A DNA stretch of 64,000 nucleotides from Nitrososphaeraceae archaeon (GCA_031316115.1 JALDRC010000001.1:124001-188000); one strand, 5' to 3'; positions 18,727 through 28,810 are shown, counted from the first letter of the stretch. Numbers and translations: made by a program. Notes: generated by a model not told the origin, from the sequence alone.

Positions 18727-20187
18727 CTACATATACTGAAGGTCATTATCATCTTTCCAAAGATTAATTCTTTGATGAAACCAAGGATAAAAACTAGTAT
18801 TTTTATCTTTGAATTGTTTTTTAATAATTTTTGCAATTGTTTTTGAAACTTCTCCTGGCTCGCCATAGATTTCTTTTTTATTTTTCAGAGATACCCCAAA
18901 TCCTTCAAATTTATCATAAAGATTATTTACCATAGAAGGTATCCATTCGGGATTTATTGGAGGTATTAGTAAATTACTTCGAGCATCAAAAATAGTTTCA
19001 GGCCGATCAGTATTTAATCTTATTGTCAAAGAGAGAACATTCTTAAAATACAATAATTCTTCTTGCATAGAACCAGAATCGGTCATCTCTGCCCAACAGT
19101 GACCACTATCTAAAAATTCTATGACCTGACCATATTCTTTCCATAAAGGAGTGGTAAGGAATTTTTGTGGATATTCTTTTGACAGTAATTTAATTTTGTC
19201 CTCTAACCCATAGAATTTTAATGCCGATTTAGTAGCATTGAGCATTACTAAAACAACTTTATGTTCGGAATATTTTATGATATTCACCAACCCATGAATA
19301 ATTGATTTAAATCTATGCTCGGTCAAGTTTTCCCTCCTATGAATATCCATCCTAATCCATCGTTCTTTTTCAAGTTGGGGATAAATATCAAAAATACTTT
19401 TGGATACCTTTTGTTTACGTTTTAAGTGAATTGCATCAACTACTGAATTCCCTACGACATGAACAAATTCTTCAGGATAGCCTTCTCTTATCAGATTTTC
19501 TTTATTAAGTTGAGTTGGTGCAAAAAAATATTGTGTACCAGCTGAACATATCCAAGTATCTATCTGTTCAGGAAAAGGTTCTTCCCTAGCTACAAACCAT
19601 TTTCCGGTTAACTGTTCATTTATAAATTTTTCTATATTGTCCAGTGTGGGTTCTTGGTTAACTTTGATTTTTTTCATTATTTCTGGACTCATAGATCTTA
19701 ATCCTGCTTCATTTTGTGCGACCTTCTGGCCCATACCAAAAACCCATGCAAGTGGTGCGATTCCAGCAACTAGTGTATCACCATGTACTACAGGAAGTAA
19801 TTTTGACGTGGAGCTAAACTTGTCTTTACAGTATCTTCCAAATGATCCGAATTTTATAATCAATTCACTAGCCTTCTCCATCAAATCTCCTCGAATCTGC
19901 AAATCACACCCTACAGACTCTTCTAGTTTAAATTCTTTTATCCCAAAACCCAATACATCATCAAAATGTTGGCCTGTATCGATTACGAAGACAGGAAGTT
20001 TTTCTTCTTTCGCTTCTACTACTAATGGAGCTTGTTTATAAAAATCAGGTTTAGTACCGATTACTACGGATAGAATTGGACTATTTTCTTTTTTTGCATT
20101 AGTGAATATTTCACTAAGTAGATTTTTATTTATTTTTATAGGTAAATTTTGTTTAGACGTTTCTAGATGTTCAATATTGCTGTTCAA
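18727..20187 (-). CDS. wecB: UDP-N-acetylglucosamine 2-epimerase family protein
   Basis: Interconverts UDP-GlcNAc and UDP-ManNAc for surface polysaccharide. Seen: SVVIGTKPDFYKQAPLV at the N-terminus, FVIDTGQHFDD, PVVHGDTLVAGIAPLAWVFG, VAQNEAGLRSM (substrate loop), DIHRRENLTEHRFK and a C-terminal DSGSMQEELLYF. At 486 residues it is about 100 longer than the usual enzyme, with an insert after EAGLRSM and an extended N-terminus. The ATG overlaps the stop of the upstream membrane-protein gene by 4 nt, so the two are coupled. A hydrolysing (NeuC-type) variant cannot be excluded. Confidence 0.87.
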   Translation of the reverse strand: MNSNIEHLETSKQNLPIKINKNLLSEIFTNAKKENSPILSVVIGTKPDFYKQAPLVVEAKEEKLPVFVIDTGQHFDDVLGFGIKEFKLEESVGCDLQIRGDLMEKASELIIKFGSFGRYCKDKFSSTSKLLPVVHGDTLVAGIAPLAWVFGMGQKVAQNEAGLRSMSPEIMKKIKVNQEPTLDNIEKFINEQLTGKWFVAREEPFPEQIDTWICSAGTQYFFAPTQLNKENLIREGYPEEFVHVVGNSVVDAIHLKRKQKVSKSIFDIYPQLEKERWIRMDIHRRENLTEHRFKSIIHGLVNIIKYSEHKVVLVMLNATKSALKFYGLEDKIKLLSKEYPQKFLTTPLWKEYGQVIEFLDSGHCWAEMTDSGSMQEELLYFKNVLSLTIRLNTDRPETIFDARSNLLIPPINPEWIPSMVNNLYDKFEGFGVSLKNKKEIYGEPGEVSKTIAKIIKKQFKDKNTSFYPWFHQRINLWKDDNDLQYM

Positions 20188-20636
20188 TGAAATTTCCCTG
20201 GCCGAACTCCTTTCTTTGAATTTAGGTAAATTCTAAGTCCAATAATAACTATTCCGATGCTTACTATTACAAAAATATAAGGTATATATAAAATAATTTC
20301 TTGAAAAAATTCAGTGGGTATTTCAGATGAAATGCTAAGTGAAAAACTCATTCCTATTATAATGATAATTCCAGTTATGGAAACCACACTACCCGCAAGT
20401 CTGTTACCGTGACTTTTTGAAAGCCCATAGGTAATAGCGGCTAGGATTACCGAAGGAGCTCCAGAAATTGAGATAGTTTTAATTAACACACCAGAGATGT
20501 CTACATATCGATCTGGACCTAACTTATCCGGTCCTACTAAAAAAGCATAAAATGATGAAAGTAATAACACAAACATTACCCCAAGACCCAATGACGCGAA
20601 TGAAACCCACACTTCTAAATCAAAATTTAATCTCAA
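20184..20636 (-). CDS. Four-helix membrane protein, function unknown
   Basis: 150 residues from TTG 20636, with about four hydrophobic segments (FASLGLGVMFVLLLSSFYAF, LIKTISISGAPSVILAAITY, VVSITGIIIIIGMSFSLSI, IILYIPYIFVIVSIGIVII). No domain recognised. It is wedged between galT (6 nt away) and wecB (4-nt overlap), so it is probably part of the sugar-nucleotide operon. Confidence 0.7.
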   Translation of the reverse strand: MRLNFDLEVWVSFASLGLGVMFVLLLSSFYAFLVGPDKLGPDRYVDISGVLIKTISISGAPSVILAAITYGLSKSHGNRLAGSVVSITGIIIIIGMSFSLSISSEIPTEFFQEIILYIPYIFVIVSIGIVIIGLRIYLNSKKGVRPGKFH

Positions 20637-20642
20637 ATCTAA

Positions 20643-21665
20643 CTACTCTACTCCTACTAATTTAGCGAGTTCTTTTCTAGCTGAGGAACCGAGTTCTAAA
20701 GCTGATTTTTCAGGTAAAACATTATTAACAAAAACTCCAAACCCCTTTTCTAAACCTGTCAATGGATATAATTGGGGAAAAATCTCTATATGCCAATGAA
20801 ACTGTCTGCTATTTTTTTTTTCAGGAGAGAGTTGAAAAATTAAATTAAAAGACGGATTATCCAACATATGAGCCATCCCTCCGAGTGTGGCTCTGAGAAT
20901 CATTGCTAAATCGGAAATCTCCTTTTGAGAGATCTTTGTTAATGTAGTTGAATGTTTTTTTGGATAAATGCTAAATTGATAAGCGTAAAGGGAAGCCCAA
21001 GGACAGAAAGCTATAAAATTATCAGTCGTCAAGACCTGTCTTGGTCCATCTGATTCAGTAGAAATTGCTACACAGGAAGGACATGTTCCGTTTTCGTTTA
21101 CGAACTTGTGAGATAATAGAGCAGTAGATTCTATCATCGGGGGAACTTCAGAAAAAGTAACTATGTTGACGTGTGCATGAGTTATTTCAGTCCCCGACCC
21201 TATACCGCTGTTGATAAAGGCTGAAACATATGTTACTCTTTTTTGGGTATATAAATGTCTTATGCGATCTTGCAAAACTAAGAGTACGTTTGCCCATTGT
21301 TCCACCGAAATTTTTGAAAAATCGTCTTGATGATTAGGTGTAGCAACTAATATTTGATGATATCCATAAGCAGGTTCACTATATAATGGCTGTTCAGTAT
21401 AAAGGGAGGAGTTATTTGGGACTAGACATGGTTGTTTACTATTAAATACTCTCACTTCCCAATTTTTAATTAGATTTCCTTCAGAATCGGATAATCGTTG
21501 AAGCATTCCCTCTTTAATGACTAAGGAAACAAGAGAAGGTTCAGTTAGGTGTTCATTTCCAGGACAATACGGACATTGATCAGATATATTATTTTGTTTA
21601 GTTTTAATATTATCAGGAAAAACTACAAATTTTTCCATAACATAATCCTTTCTTAATTCACCCAA
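20643..21665 (-). CDS. galT: Galactose-1-phosphate uridylyltransferase family protein
   Basis: Transfers UMP between UDP-sugars and hexose-1-phosphates. Zinc/fold residues appear as CPYCPGNEHLTEPS near residue 30 and CPSC near residue 195. The first half contains HAHVNIVTFSE, and the catalytic region of the HIT superfamily is QFHWHIEIFPQL. The 340-residue length is right. The substrate sugar is not certain because archaeal relatives vary. Starts at TTG 21665; first gene of the galT-membrane protein-wecB operon. Confidence 0.85.
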   Translation of the reverse strand: MGELRKDYVMEKFVVFPDNIKTKQNNISDQCPYCPGNEHLTEPSLVSLVIKEGMLQRLSDSEGNLIKNWEVRVFNSKQPCLVPNNSSLYTEQPLYSEPAYGYHQILVATPNHQDDFSKISVEQWANVLLVLQDRIRHLYTQKRVTYVSAFINSGIGSGTEITHAHVNIVTFSEVPPMIESTALLSHKFVNENGTCPSCVAISTESDGPRQVLTTDNFIAFCPWASLYAYQFSIYPKKHSTTLTKISQKEISDLAMILRATLGGMAHMLDNPSFNLIFQLSPEKKNSRQFHWHIEIFPQLYPLTGLEKGFGVFVNNVLPEKSALELGSSARKELAKLVGVE

Positions 21666-22419
21666 TGTAAACTTCCTTTTACAACGTCGTAATAACCTTT
21701 AATTAAAGGTTCTGGATGAGATTAGAATCTACTTCTAGGAAACATTTATGGATAAATTTTGATATCCATACCCTTAACTATATTTATAACCCGTTTGAGG
21801 GAATTTAGAGTACAGATAACATACCTCAGACAAGCATTTAAAATTGACAAGGAGCAGAATAATTGTTCAATTCCAAAAATCAAATTAAAAGCGATATCAA
21901 GTTTAGAAAGGTTGAGTAATTGATAGATATTAGATTATGAATTCATCCAATTGACGATATTAAATTTAATAGTAAGAATCAATATGCGGATTTTATTGAA
22001 TAGTTTTATTATTTTTTATCAAAAAATAAATTTGTTTAACACACAAAAAGTATTATATTTTAATATAATTAGTTCTACGCATTAGGGAGTATTGAAATCT
22101 TCTCTTAAGATCGAGTCCATGTAATAGATTTTCATGGAATACTAATGGTATTAAACTGTCATAACTTTTAGAATAAAATAATCAAATCTAGAAATTTTTT
22201 TATTTTTTATAATCTAACTAATACAAAAAAGAAGGTTTGCCAATAGAATGAGTATTTTAATTTGGATGTAATCTCCTAGAATATTTTTCCATTTATTCTG
22301 AGAAAAAGTATTCGATTTCCTGTCCCTATTTTATTTGAAGTAACGATAAAAAATCCAAGGTTAAACTTGAAGAAAAGTTTAAAAATTAGTTTGGGAGTTG
22401 ATAGATTTGAAAAGATAAA
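21666..22419. other. 750-bp gap without a recognised gene
   Basis: AT-rich spacer between the divergent galT operon and the small gene at 22420. Nothing longer than about 30 codons looks coding, and no RNA fold was seen. Promoters for both flanking units must lie here. Confidence 0.5.
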
Positions 22420-22674
22420 ATGACTATGCCAAAAGGTTTTGGAGGAAGCTCTAGTACTACTGGAAAAAGAAGTTTTAATGATTGGTGGAATAATGTTCCA
22501 GCAGACTTAAAAACGAAAGCTCGAAAAGGAGATGAGAATAATAAACCATTGTTAAATCAGGTCAACTATGTTTTATTGCATCTGCACCTTGCAGGAAAAC
22601 ATGATGCAAAACCCTCACATGAAGAATTAAAGGATTGGTTACACAGCGGACAGGTAGACGTACTGAGAAAATAA
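22420..22674 (+). CDS. Small uncharacterised protein, 84 residues
   Basis: Begins MTMPKGFGGSSSTTGKRSFN and is followed by NDWWNNVPADLKTKARKGDE and a helical C-terminus. Basic and soluble. No family recognised, though the composition looks like a genuine coding sequence. A second ATG lies two codons in. Monocistronic, followed by a T-rich terminator-like tract. Confidence 0.65.
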   Translation: MTMPKGFGGSSSTTGKRSFNDWWNNVPADLKTKARKGDENNKPLLNQVNYVLLHLHLAGKHDAKPSHEELKDWLHSGQVDVLRK

Positions 22675-22682
22675 TCCACTAG

Positions 22683-22697
22683 TTTTTTTTTCTTTTT
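22683..22697 (+). terminator. T-rich archaeal-type terminator
   Basis: A run of nine T, then C, then five T, starting 9 nt after the stop of the 84-residue gene. Archaeal termination commonly uses such U-tracts. Confidence 0.45.
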
Positions 22698-22735
22698 CCG
22701 ATTTCAATTTTAAACAAAGTTGCATTTAAAAATAC

Positions 22736-23788
22736 TCATTTAAATGCATCTTGTAATATTGCTTTGCGCTTTGTCATATCAAAGAGAAGGTCAGTATGTT
22801 GGAGAGCCTCAGATCGAGTTTTTTGAGATACCATAGACTGAATCAATAAATGGTTTTCTGGAATAACCATTCCAGTTTGGTCATCAGAATAGACAAGTTT
22901 TAATGTATCGTCTTGTATGCGTAATAAGTTTTCATGTATGTGAACCATGTTTGTATCACCATGGATAAAACCTAAATCCATTGCTTTTTTTCGTACTTCT
23001 GCAGTACCTTGGGAAGATTTTAGGATAGCAACTCCGAATTCCTTCTGAAATATCTCGAGAATTTTATCCTTGGATGTAACACGATTCTTGAATCGTATCA
23101 ACATCTGGTGTACATGCATCATTCTAGAAGGGACCTTGAATGCTTCAACATATAGGTTAACTTTCGGTAAAAAATCCTTTACATCATCTTGGTGGTGAGG
23201 ATGAGCATCCCACTCAATCGAGTCTTTGACCTCCTTTGAATCTTCGAGATCGGCCCACCTCCTAATAAGAGTGACATCAAAACGGGAGATAGAATCCCCA
23301 AAATTCTCGATCAATGGTTCTATTATTCTTCCCATACCAGATACATTACAACTTCCCTGTATTACATAGTGCTTTAATTTTGCTTTGTCGTAGTTGACCC
23401 TTGAATTGTGTATCATATCAGCAACTGAAAATTTACCTTCTCTTTTTTCTCCACCCTGAAATATGGCCTTTTTATCCATAGGCAGGTATATTTTTTGTTT
23501 ATTTTCATAACCTAATCCTTCTTTAGCCGCATCTATAATTAAATCTGATTGACGTACACCATCTTCTATATATCCTGCGTATTGTATTTTTTTATCCTCG
23601 AATGATTTTTTCAAATTTTTAGGAATATATATATTATACCCTTTTGATATTGCTTCTTTAGCTCTAACATCTGTATTATACTTTGCAATCCCTATCAAAT
23701 CAATTTCTTTATCAAGATCAAGATATGTAGCTAACCTTCTACCTATATTGCCAAAACCATTAATGAATATCTTAACCAATTTTACCAC
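22736..23788 (-). CDS. gap: Glyceraldehyde-3-phosphate dehydrogenase, archaeal type II
   Basis: Central carbon enzyme, in this lineage probably working toward sugar synthesis. NAD(P)-binding start FINGFGNIGRRLATYLD and catalytic Cys at residue 147 in YVIQGSCNVSGMGRI. The later HPHHQDDVKDFLPK and VHQMLIRFKNR are typical of the archaeal (not bacterial) family. The 350-residue length fits. The start is ATG 23788; an in-frame ATG-like choice nearer the Rossmann motif would drop only three to five residues. Divergent from trpG. Confidence 0.93.
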   Translation of the reverse strand: MVKLVKIFINGFGNIGRRLATYLDLDKEIDLIGIAKYNTDVRAKEAISKGYNIYIPKNLKKSFEDKKIQYAGYIEDGVRQSDLIIDAAKEGLGYENKQKIYLPMDKKAIFQGGEKREGKFSVADMIHNSRVNYDKAKLKHYVIQGSCNVSGMGRIIEPLIENFGDSISRFDVTLIRRWADLEDSKEVKDSIEWDAHPHHQDDVKDFLPKVNLYVEAFKVPSRMMHVHQMLIRFKNRVTSKDKILEIFQKEFGVAILKSSQGTAEVRKKAMDLGFIHGDTNMVHIHENLLRIQDDTLKLVYSDDQTGMVIPENHLLIQSMVSQKTRSEALQHTDLLFDMTKRKAILQDAFK

Positions 23789-23885
23789 TAAAATTATAGT
23801 TGTATGAAATTTCGGGTTTATATATCCTTATTTTATATTTACTATTTATCATTTTTGATAACTGAGTTTCTTGAAAATTATGTAA

Positions 23886-23894
23886 AATTTAAAT
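23886..23894 (+). promoter_or_regulatory. Probable TATA box of trpGD
   Basis: TTTAAATAT about 35-40 nt before the trpG ATG at 23928, the usual archaeal distance for a short-leader transcript. Confidence 0.4.
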
Positions 23895-23927
23895 ATATTT
23901 GGATTGAATAACAGTCAAATAACATTA

Positions 23928-24515
23928 ATGAAATTATTGATTATTGATAACTATGATTCGTTTGTATATAATATTGCACAGATAGTGGGAAATAAAAATA
24001 CGAGTGTATATGTTTATCGTAATGACAGAATAACGATTAAAGAGATAGAAAAATTGGATCCAGATGCAATAATAATTTCTCCAGGACCAGGAAATCCACA
24101 AGATAAAAAATATTTTGGAATTTGTGATTCTATAATAAGAAATTTGGGTAAACAAACACCTATTTTGGGAATCTGCTTGGGTCATCAAGGCATATCGTCT
24201 GCTTTTGGAGGAAAGGTAATAAAGGGATCTAGGACTAGACATGGGAAAACAAGTCTAATTTCATTTTTGCCCGATCCTATTTTTGAAGGGATAAAAAATC
24301 CATTTAGAGCCACTAGGTATCATTCCTTAATAGCTGAGAAGAAATCGTTTCCACACTGTTTAAAAATCATTGCCCATTCTATGGATGATAATGAAATTAT
24401 GGCATTAACGCATAAAAAATATCCAATAAAAGGGGTACAATTTCATCCAGAATCCATTTTGACAAATGAAGGGATAAAAATTTTAAATAATTTTTTAAAA
24501 TTTATTAAGAAATGA
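23928..24515 (+). CDS. trpG: Anthranilate synthase component II (glutamine amidotransferase)
   Basis: Provides ammonia to TrpE for anthranilate. Class I amidotransferase: KLLIIDNYDSFVYNIAQ, ISPGPGNPQD, the nucleophile Cys in LGICLGHQGISSAFGG, and the His/Glu pair in GVQFHPESILT. The frame opens at TTG 23904, but ATG 23928 gives the standard N-terminus. The last four bases are shared with trpD (ATGA). TrpE is not in the window, so the trp genes are dispersed. Confidence 0.94.
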   Translation: MKLLIIDNYDSFVYNIAQIVGNKNTSVYVYRNDRITIKEIEKLDPDAIIISPGPGNPQDKKYFGICDSIIRNLGKQTPILGICLGHQGISSAFGGKVIKGSRTRHGKTSLISFLPDPIFEGIKNPFRATRYHSLIAEKKSFPHCLKIIAHSMDDNEIMALTHKKYPIKGVQFHPESILTNEGIKILNNFLKFIKK

Positions 24516-25594
24516 GAAATATTTATGACCAGGATTTAGAGAATTATCTTGCCAAGATACAACTAAAAAAGGATTTATCTTACAATGAATCTTTAACTTT
24601 ATTTGGTAAGATTATCAAAGACGATGCAAATGAGTCGCAGGTTCGTTCAATTCTAATAGGATTAGCAGAAAAAGGTGAATCAATTGAGGAAATTCATTCA
24701 CTTGTTGACTTTTTAAAAAGGCAAGCGATAAGAATAACTCCAAAGGTCAAGGGAAAATTAATAGATACTTGTGGCACTGGAGGTAGTAGATTAAAAACTT
24801 TTAATGTAAGTACTGCGGCAGCAATAATTGCTTCTGCTTCAGGATCTAATATAGCAAAACACGGTAACAGGGCATCATCTGGAATATGTGGTAGCGCAGA
24901 TTTCCTAGAGGCGATAGGAATCGATCCTTTGAAAATATCAGAATTTGCTTCTAGTTCTATTGAAAATCTAGGTATAGGATTTTTGTTTGCCCCATTTTTT
25001 CATCCGGCATTGAAGTATATATCTAAAATCAGAAAATCGTTAGGGATTCGCACAATTTTCAACATAGTAGGTCCTCTCTGTAACCCATGTACGAATCTAA
25101 CCGGACAGGTCCTAGGAGTAAATGATATTTCCCTATACAAAAAATTATCAGAGGTCGTTGTATTGCAGAGTGATAAAGAATTTATGGTCGTACATTCAGG
25201 AGATGGTTTTGATGAGTTGACTAATACCGGCCTCAATTATGTTTCTATGATCGAGAATGGACGAATAAATAAATTTAAGATCAATCCTATTGATTTTGGT
25301 ATTCCAATTACAAATGTTGAAAACTTATTGATAAAAGATAGAGACCAATCTATCAGTGTAACTTTACGAGCAATTTATGGAGTTGCAAGTAAAGAGGTAG
25401 AAGATATCTTAGTAATGAATTCAGCAGCTTCATTAGTTATATCGCACTGTTCAAAGAATTTCAAAGAAGGTTTAGAAATTTCTAGAGAAACAATAAAAAC
25501 AGAAAATGGAAGAAAAAAACTCAAGAATATAGTAGAAAGATATGGAGATATCAAAAAGTTACTTGAGTTAGAAAAGAAATTCAATTTAATTTAG
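24512..25594 (+). CDS. trpD: Anthranilate phosphoribosyltransferase
   Basis: Second step of tryptophan synthesis. Glycine-rich PRPP site DTCGTGGSRLKTFNVSTAAA, AKHGNRASSGICGSADFLEA, and IRTIFNIVGPLCNPC. The 360-residue length is normal. Translationally coupled to trpG by a 4-nt overlap. The C-terminus is lysine-rich. Confidence 0.94.
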   Translation: MRNIYDQDLENYLAKIQLKKDLSYNESLTLFGKIIKDDANESQVRSILIGLAEKGESIEEIHSLVDFLKRQAIRITPKVKGKLIDTCGTGGSRLKTFNVSTAAAIIASASGSNIAKHGNRASSGICGSADFLEAIGIDPLKISEFASSSIENLGIGFLFAPFFHPALKYISKIRKSLGIRTIFNIVGPLCNPCTNLTGQVLGVNDISLYKKLSEVVVLQSDKEFMVVHSGDGFDELTNTGLNYVSMIENGRINKFKINPIDFGIPITNVENLLIKDRDQSISVTLRAIYGVASKEVEDILVMNSAASLVISHCSKNFKEGLEISRETIKTENGRKKLKNIVERYGDIKKLLELEKKFNLI

Positions 25595-25658
25595 AAAACA
25601 TAATTTCTACATAATTTATGTAGTTTTATAAAAAATATCATTTTTACTCATGCAAATG

Positions 25659-25666
25659 CTTATATG
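25659..25666 (+). promoter_or_regulatory. TATA box for rps24e
   Basis: CTTATATG centred about 24 nt before the rps24e ATG (25686). This spacing predicts a leaderless transcript. Confidence 0.5.
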
Positions 25667-25685
25667 AGTTATCGAAAATATTTCA

Positions 25686-26051
25686 ATGTTGAGTTTTCAG
25701 CTACAAACAACAGAGGATAAATCCAACGTTCTATTAGGAAGGAGAGAATTGAGAATTAGTATACCTAATGCGGCCGGCAAAATAAGCAAGTTAGAATTAA
25801 TTTCATCGCTTGAAAAGAATTTAGGTATAAATAGAGAAAAAATTTATCCCATTTCCCTAAAGAGCGAAAAAGGGAAAAATCATATAACTGCAATGATATA
25901 TATTTATGATAATAATGATGATGCCAAGAAACACTTACCCAAGTACAGATTATTAAGAAGAATCTCGAAAGAAGAAAGAAAGAAAATAATTGCTGATGAA
26001 AAAGCTGCAAAGCTGAAAGCAAAACAAGCAAGCAAGGCAGATTCAAAATAA
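25686..26051 (+). CDS. rps24e: Ribosomal protein S24e
   Basis: Small-subunit protein of archaea and eukaryotes. Matches the family through NVLLGRRELRISI, KNLGINREKIYPISLKSEKG and a lysine/alanine-rich tail. 121 residues; followed after 12 nt by S27ae, the usual archaeal pairing. Confidence 0.95.
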   Translation: MLSFQLQTTEDKSNVLLGRRELRISIPNAAGKISKLELISSLEKNLGINREKIYPISLKSEKGKNHITAMIYIYDNNDDAKKHLPKYRLLRRISKEERKKIIADEKAAKLKAKQASKADSK

Positions 26052-26063
26052 AAGGTGTAAGAG

Positions 26064-26243
26064 ATGGTAAATAAAAAAAAGGAATCTCAGATTTCTAAAT
26101 TTTACAAAATAGATGGAGATATAGCTAAAAGAGCGAAAAAGTACTGTCCAAGATGTGGAAATGGAGTTTTTATGGCAGAACACAAAGATAGAAACACTTG
26201 TGGAAAGTGTGGTTTTACAGAATTTACCCATAAAAAGCAATGA
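26064..26243 (+). CDS. rps27ae: Ribosomal protein S27ae
   Basis: 59-residue zinc-ribbon ribosomal protein: KYCPRCGNGVFMAEHKDR followed by CGKCGFTEF, the four-Cys zinc site. ATG at 26064 with GGTG and GAG purine tracts just before it. It lies directly downstream of rps24e, the canonical archaeal order. Unlike eukaryotes there is no ubiquitin fusion. Confidence 0.95.
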   Translation: MVNKKKESQISKFYKIDGDIAKRAKKYCPRCGNGVFMAEHKDRNTCGKCGFTEFTHKKQ

Positions 26244-26267
26244 CCCGAGAGTAATACTAAATATTAC

Positions 26268-27455
26268 TTAAAAATCATCAATTCGATCTTTTTTCAAATA
26301 TATCCCAAGTATATCAAATTTTATACAAGCACAATTATTATCCATATGTGAAACAAGACTATTGCTTGCAAACATTTGTTTTTCTATGAATTGCTTGATA
26401 AATAAACCACCATCTGCTAGGAATGTGACAACAAAATGATATTCGTCTAATTTTTTAGCACAAATTTTATAAATTTTTTTTTGTACTATCTTTGATTTAT
26501 ATCTATATGTAACCACAGTATTGTTCAATTGTCGAAGTAACGATAATTTCTGACTAGTAATTGGACTCAAAGTTTGAACGTAGGCTCGTATTTTAGAAAT
26601 GTAATTAACATTAAATTTTTTTATTGATTCTCGCTTTTCTTCAATTCTAAAAATTATTCCATCTTCCTTAAAAACTTGATTTGTATTTATTCTTCGTTTT
26701 TGTGGTGCAATAATTTCAGCGATAAAAAATCTTCCTTTACCTAAAACCAAACTATTTGGATCTTCAGCCCCAATCCAGGTAAATTTGATATCCTTAGAAT
26801 CTGTTACTTCAAGTAATTTTTTTTTGACTATTGTTTCAATAGAGATTTTATGGTTTGAATATTCATCAATATGTTCTTTAGATTCTGATTTGTCAGAGTT
26901 AAGATATTTTATATTTTGAGTCATAAATTTTTTTTTTGTATATCTCATTATCAAATAATAAGAACGTGGTTTTAAATCTATCAAAATTTCAAAATTATCT
27001 AATATCGATAAATTAATCATTAAATCGGGTTTGATGGGTTGAAGTAACTTTTTTAGTTTTTTTTTAGATATGTCCCTTATTTGTTTGTTAAAAGCAGATT
27101 TTATATTCTCTCTTCCTCTGATTTTAAAAATAGATCTGAAATGATCTTCATTATCGAAAAGAGACGCGGGTATAGAAGAACCAAGAAAATAAGAACGAAA
27201 TTCATATTTGTTTCTAATAGTAGTAATATATATAATATCTTTTACAATTTTATTAATGAGAGTGAATAACCCTCTACATATAAAACATTGATTTATATCA
27301 TACAAATCTTCATTGTAAGAGTTTGTGATCGAATAATAAATTTTAAATTTTGTTGATGGATCATTTCGCTTTGCACAAAACTTACAGATATTGTAAGTAG
27401 GTTGTAAACTAGTGATATTACTTCGATTTCTATTATATTTACTAACCAAAACCAA
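26268..27455 (-). CDS. nmd3: NMD3 family protein
   Basis: Archaeal homologue of the 60S subunit export/assembly adaptor. The N-terminal zinc part has CKFCAKRNDPS and a second pair QCFICRGLF. The middle carries GAEDPNSLVLGKGRFFIAEI, the conserved NMD3 block, followed by the Val/Lys-rich beta domain. 395 residues. Overlaps the end of srp54 by 14 nt on the same strand, so it is in its operon. Confidence 0.87.
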   Translation of the reverse strand: MVLVSKYNRNRSNITSLQPTYNICKFCAKRNDPSTKFKIYYSITNSYNEDLYDINQCFICRGLFTLINKIVKDIIYITTIRNKYEFRSYFLGSSIPASLFDNEDHFRSIFKIRGRENIKSAFNKQIRDISKKKLKKLLQPIKPDLMINLSILDNFEILIDLKPRSYYLIMRYTKKKFMTQNIKYLNSDKSESKEHIDEYSNHKISIETIVKKKLLEVTDSKDIKFTWIGAEDPNSLVLGKGRFFIAEIIAPQKRRINTNQVFKEDGIIFRIEEKRESIKKFNVNYISKIRAYVQTLSPITSQKLSLLRQLNNTVVTYRYKSKIVQKKIYKICAKKLDEYHFVVTFLADGGLFIKQFIEKQMFASNSLVSHMDNNCACIKFDILGIYLKKDRIDDF

Positions 27456-28809
27456 AACGTCTTAACATTCCATGCATTTGTCTTCCTTTGGACTGTTTGA
27501 TCATGCTTTTAGAGTTGTTATATTGTTTTATCATTTCCTTAATATCATGTTCTGTTATACCTGAACCTCTTGAAATTCGTTTTCGTCTTGAATCATTTAT
27601 TAAATTTGGTTCTCGTTTCTCCTGCTTCGTCATGGATTGGATAACATATCTCCATTTTTCGATCTTAGTTTGCAGTACATCAAGCTGTTCATCTTTGACC
27701 ATACCTGACAATCCGGGAAGATTTTCTATTACGTTTCGAAAACCCATTTTACTAACATTTTCCATTTGTGAGTAAAAATCTTCAATTGTCATTTTTCCCC
27801 CTAACAATCGCTTAGCTTGTTTTTCATCCGCTTCAAGTTCGAGATTTTTCGCCATGTCTAATAATGCCTTTATGTCTCCCATCCCCAATATTCGTCCAAC
27901 AAATCTTGTTGGAGAAAATAGCTCGAGATCATCTATTCTTTCTCCAGTTCCGATAAAAAGGATTTTTGCTCCGGTTGCAGCTGAGGCAGCCAAAGCTCCT
28001 CCCCCTTTTGCAGTACCGTCTAGTTTCGTGATCAATATTCCTCCAACCGGAGCTACATCATGGAATGCTTGGGCTTGATTGAAAGCCTGTTGTCCTATTG
28101 TTCCATCTATTACTAAGATTACCAAGTCAGGGTTAATTATATTGTACATATCTTTCATTTCTTGTAATAATCCAGACTCCTCCTTGTGTCTTCCAGCTGT
28201 ATCTATAATAATGACATCGTAATTCAGATTATTGAAATATTCCAATCCATTTTTAACTATTGTTAAAGGGTTGTTATTTCCTTCTTCCCCATAAACCTCA
28301 ACTTTGATTTTGCTACTATTCATCTTTAACTGTGTTAATGCACCAGGTCTCCATGTATCGGCACCGATTATAGCGCTCTTGTAACCATGTTTGTTCAACC
28401 ATCTAGCTATTTTTACGGTACAGGTAGTTTTTCCACTACCCTGTATTCCTAGCATTAGAATAATGTTTCTTTTATTTGGATTCAAATGTAGGTTTTCTTC
28501 TTTTTCTGAAAATGATTTTTCTATTTTTGTAAACCGATCTCCCCGATATCCCAAAAGAGAAGCTATTTCATTATATAATATAGTAACAATATGATCTTTT
28601 CTTGATAATCCTTTAGGTGGCTGTTCATTTAGAGATCTATCTTTTAAATTTTTAGTAATTGAAAGGACAAGTTTCACATTTACATCAGATTGCAACAGAG
28701 ATCGTTGGATATCCTTACAAATAGAATCAATAAGTTCTTCGTTTATATCCGATGCTCCTACAATCTTTTTGAGCGTGTTTCGAAGTCCATCCCGTAGATT
28801 ATTTAACAT
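27442..28809 (-). CDS. srp54: Signal recognition particle GTPase SRP54
   Basis: Binds signal peptides and 7S RNA and targets ribosomes to the membrane. N domain 1-90, G domain with LGIQGSGKTTCTVKIARW (P-loop), DTAGRHKEESGLLQEM, LDGTAKGGGALAAS and GTGERIDDLELF. The M domain ends with the SRRKRISRGSG RNA-binding stretch. 455 residues, complete. Between dph6 (1 nt) and nmd3 (overlap) in a minus-strand operon. Confidence 0.96.
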   Translation of the reverse strand: MLNNLRDGLRNTLKKIVGASDINEELIDSICKDIQRSLLQSDVNVKLVLSITKNLKDRSLNEQPPKGLSRKDHIVTILYNEIASLLGYRGDRFTKIEKSFSEKEENLHLNPNKRNIILMLGIQGSGKTTCTVKIARWLNKHGYKSAIIGADTWRPGALTQLKMNSSKIKVEVYGEEGNNNPLTIVKNGLEYFNNLNYDVIIIDTAGRHKEESGLLQEMKDMYNIINPDLVILVIDGTIGQQAFNQAQAFHDVAPVGGILITKLDGTAKGGGALAASAATGAKILFIGTGERIDDLELFSPTRFVGRILGMGDIKALLDMAKNLELEADEKQAKRLLGGKMTIEDFYSQMENVSKMGFRNVIENLPGLSGMVKDEQLDVLQTKIEKWRYVIQSMTKQEKREPNLINDSRRKRISRGSGITEHDIKEMIKQYNNSKSMIKQSKGRQMHGMLRRFGFG

Positions 28810-28810
28810 G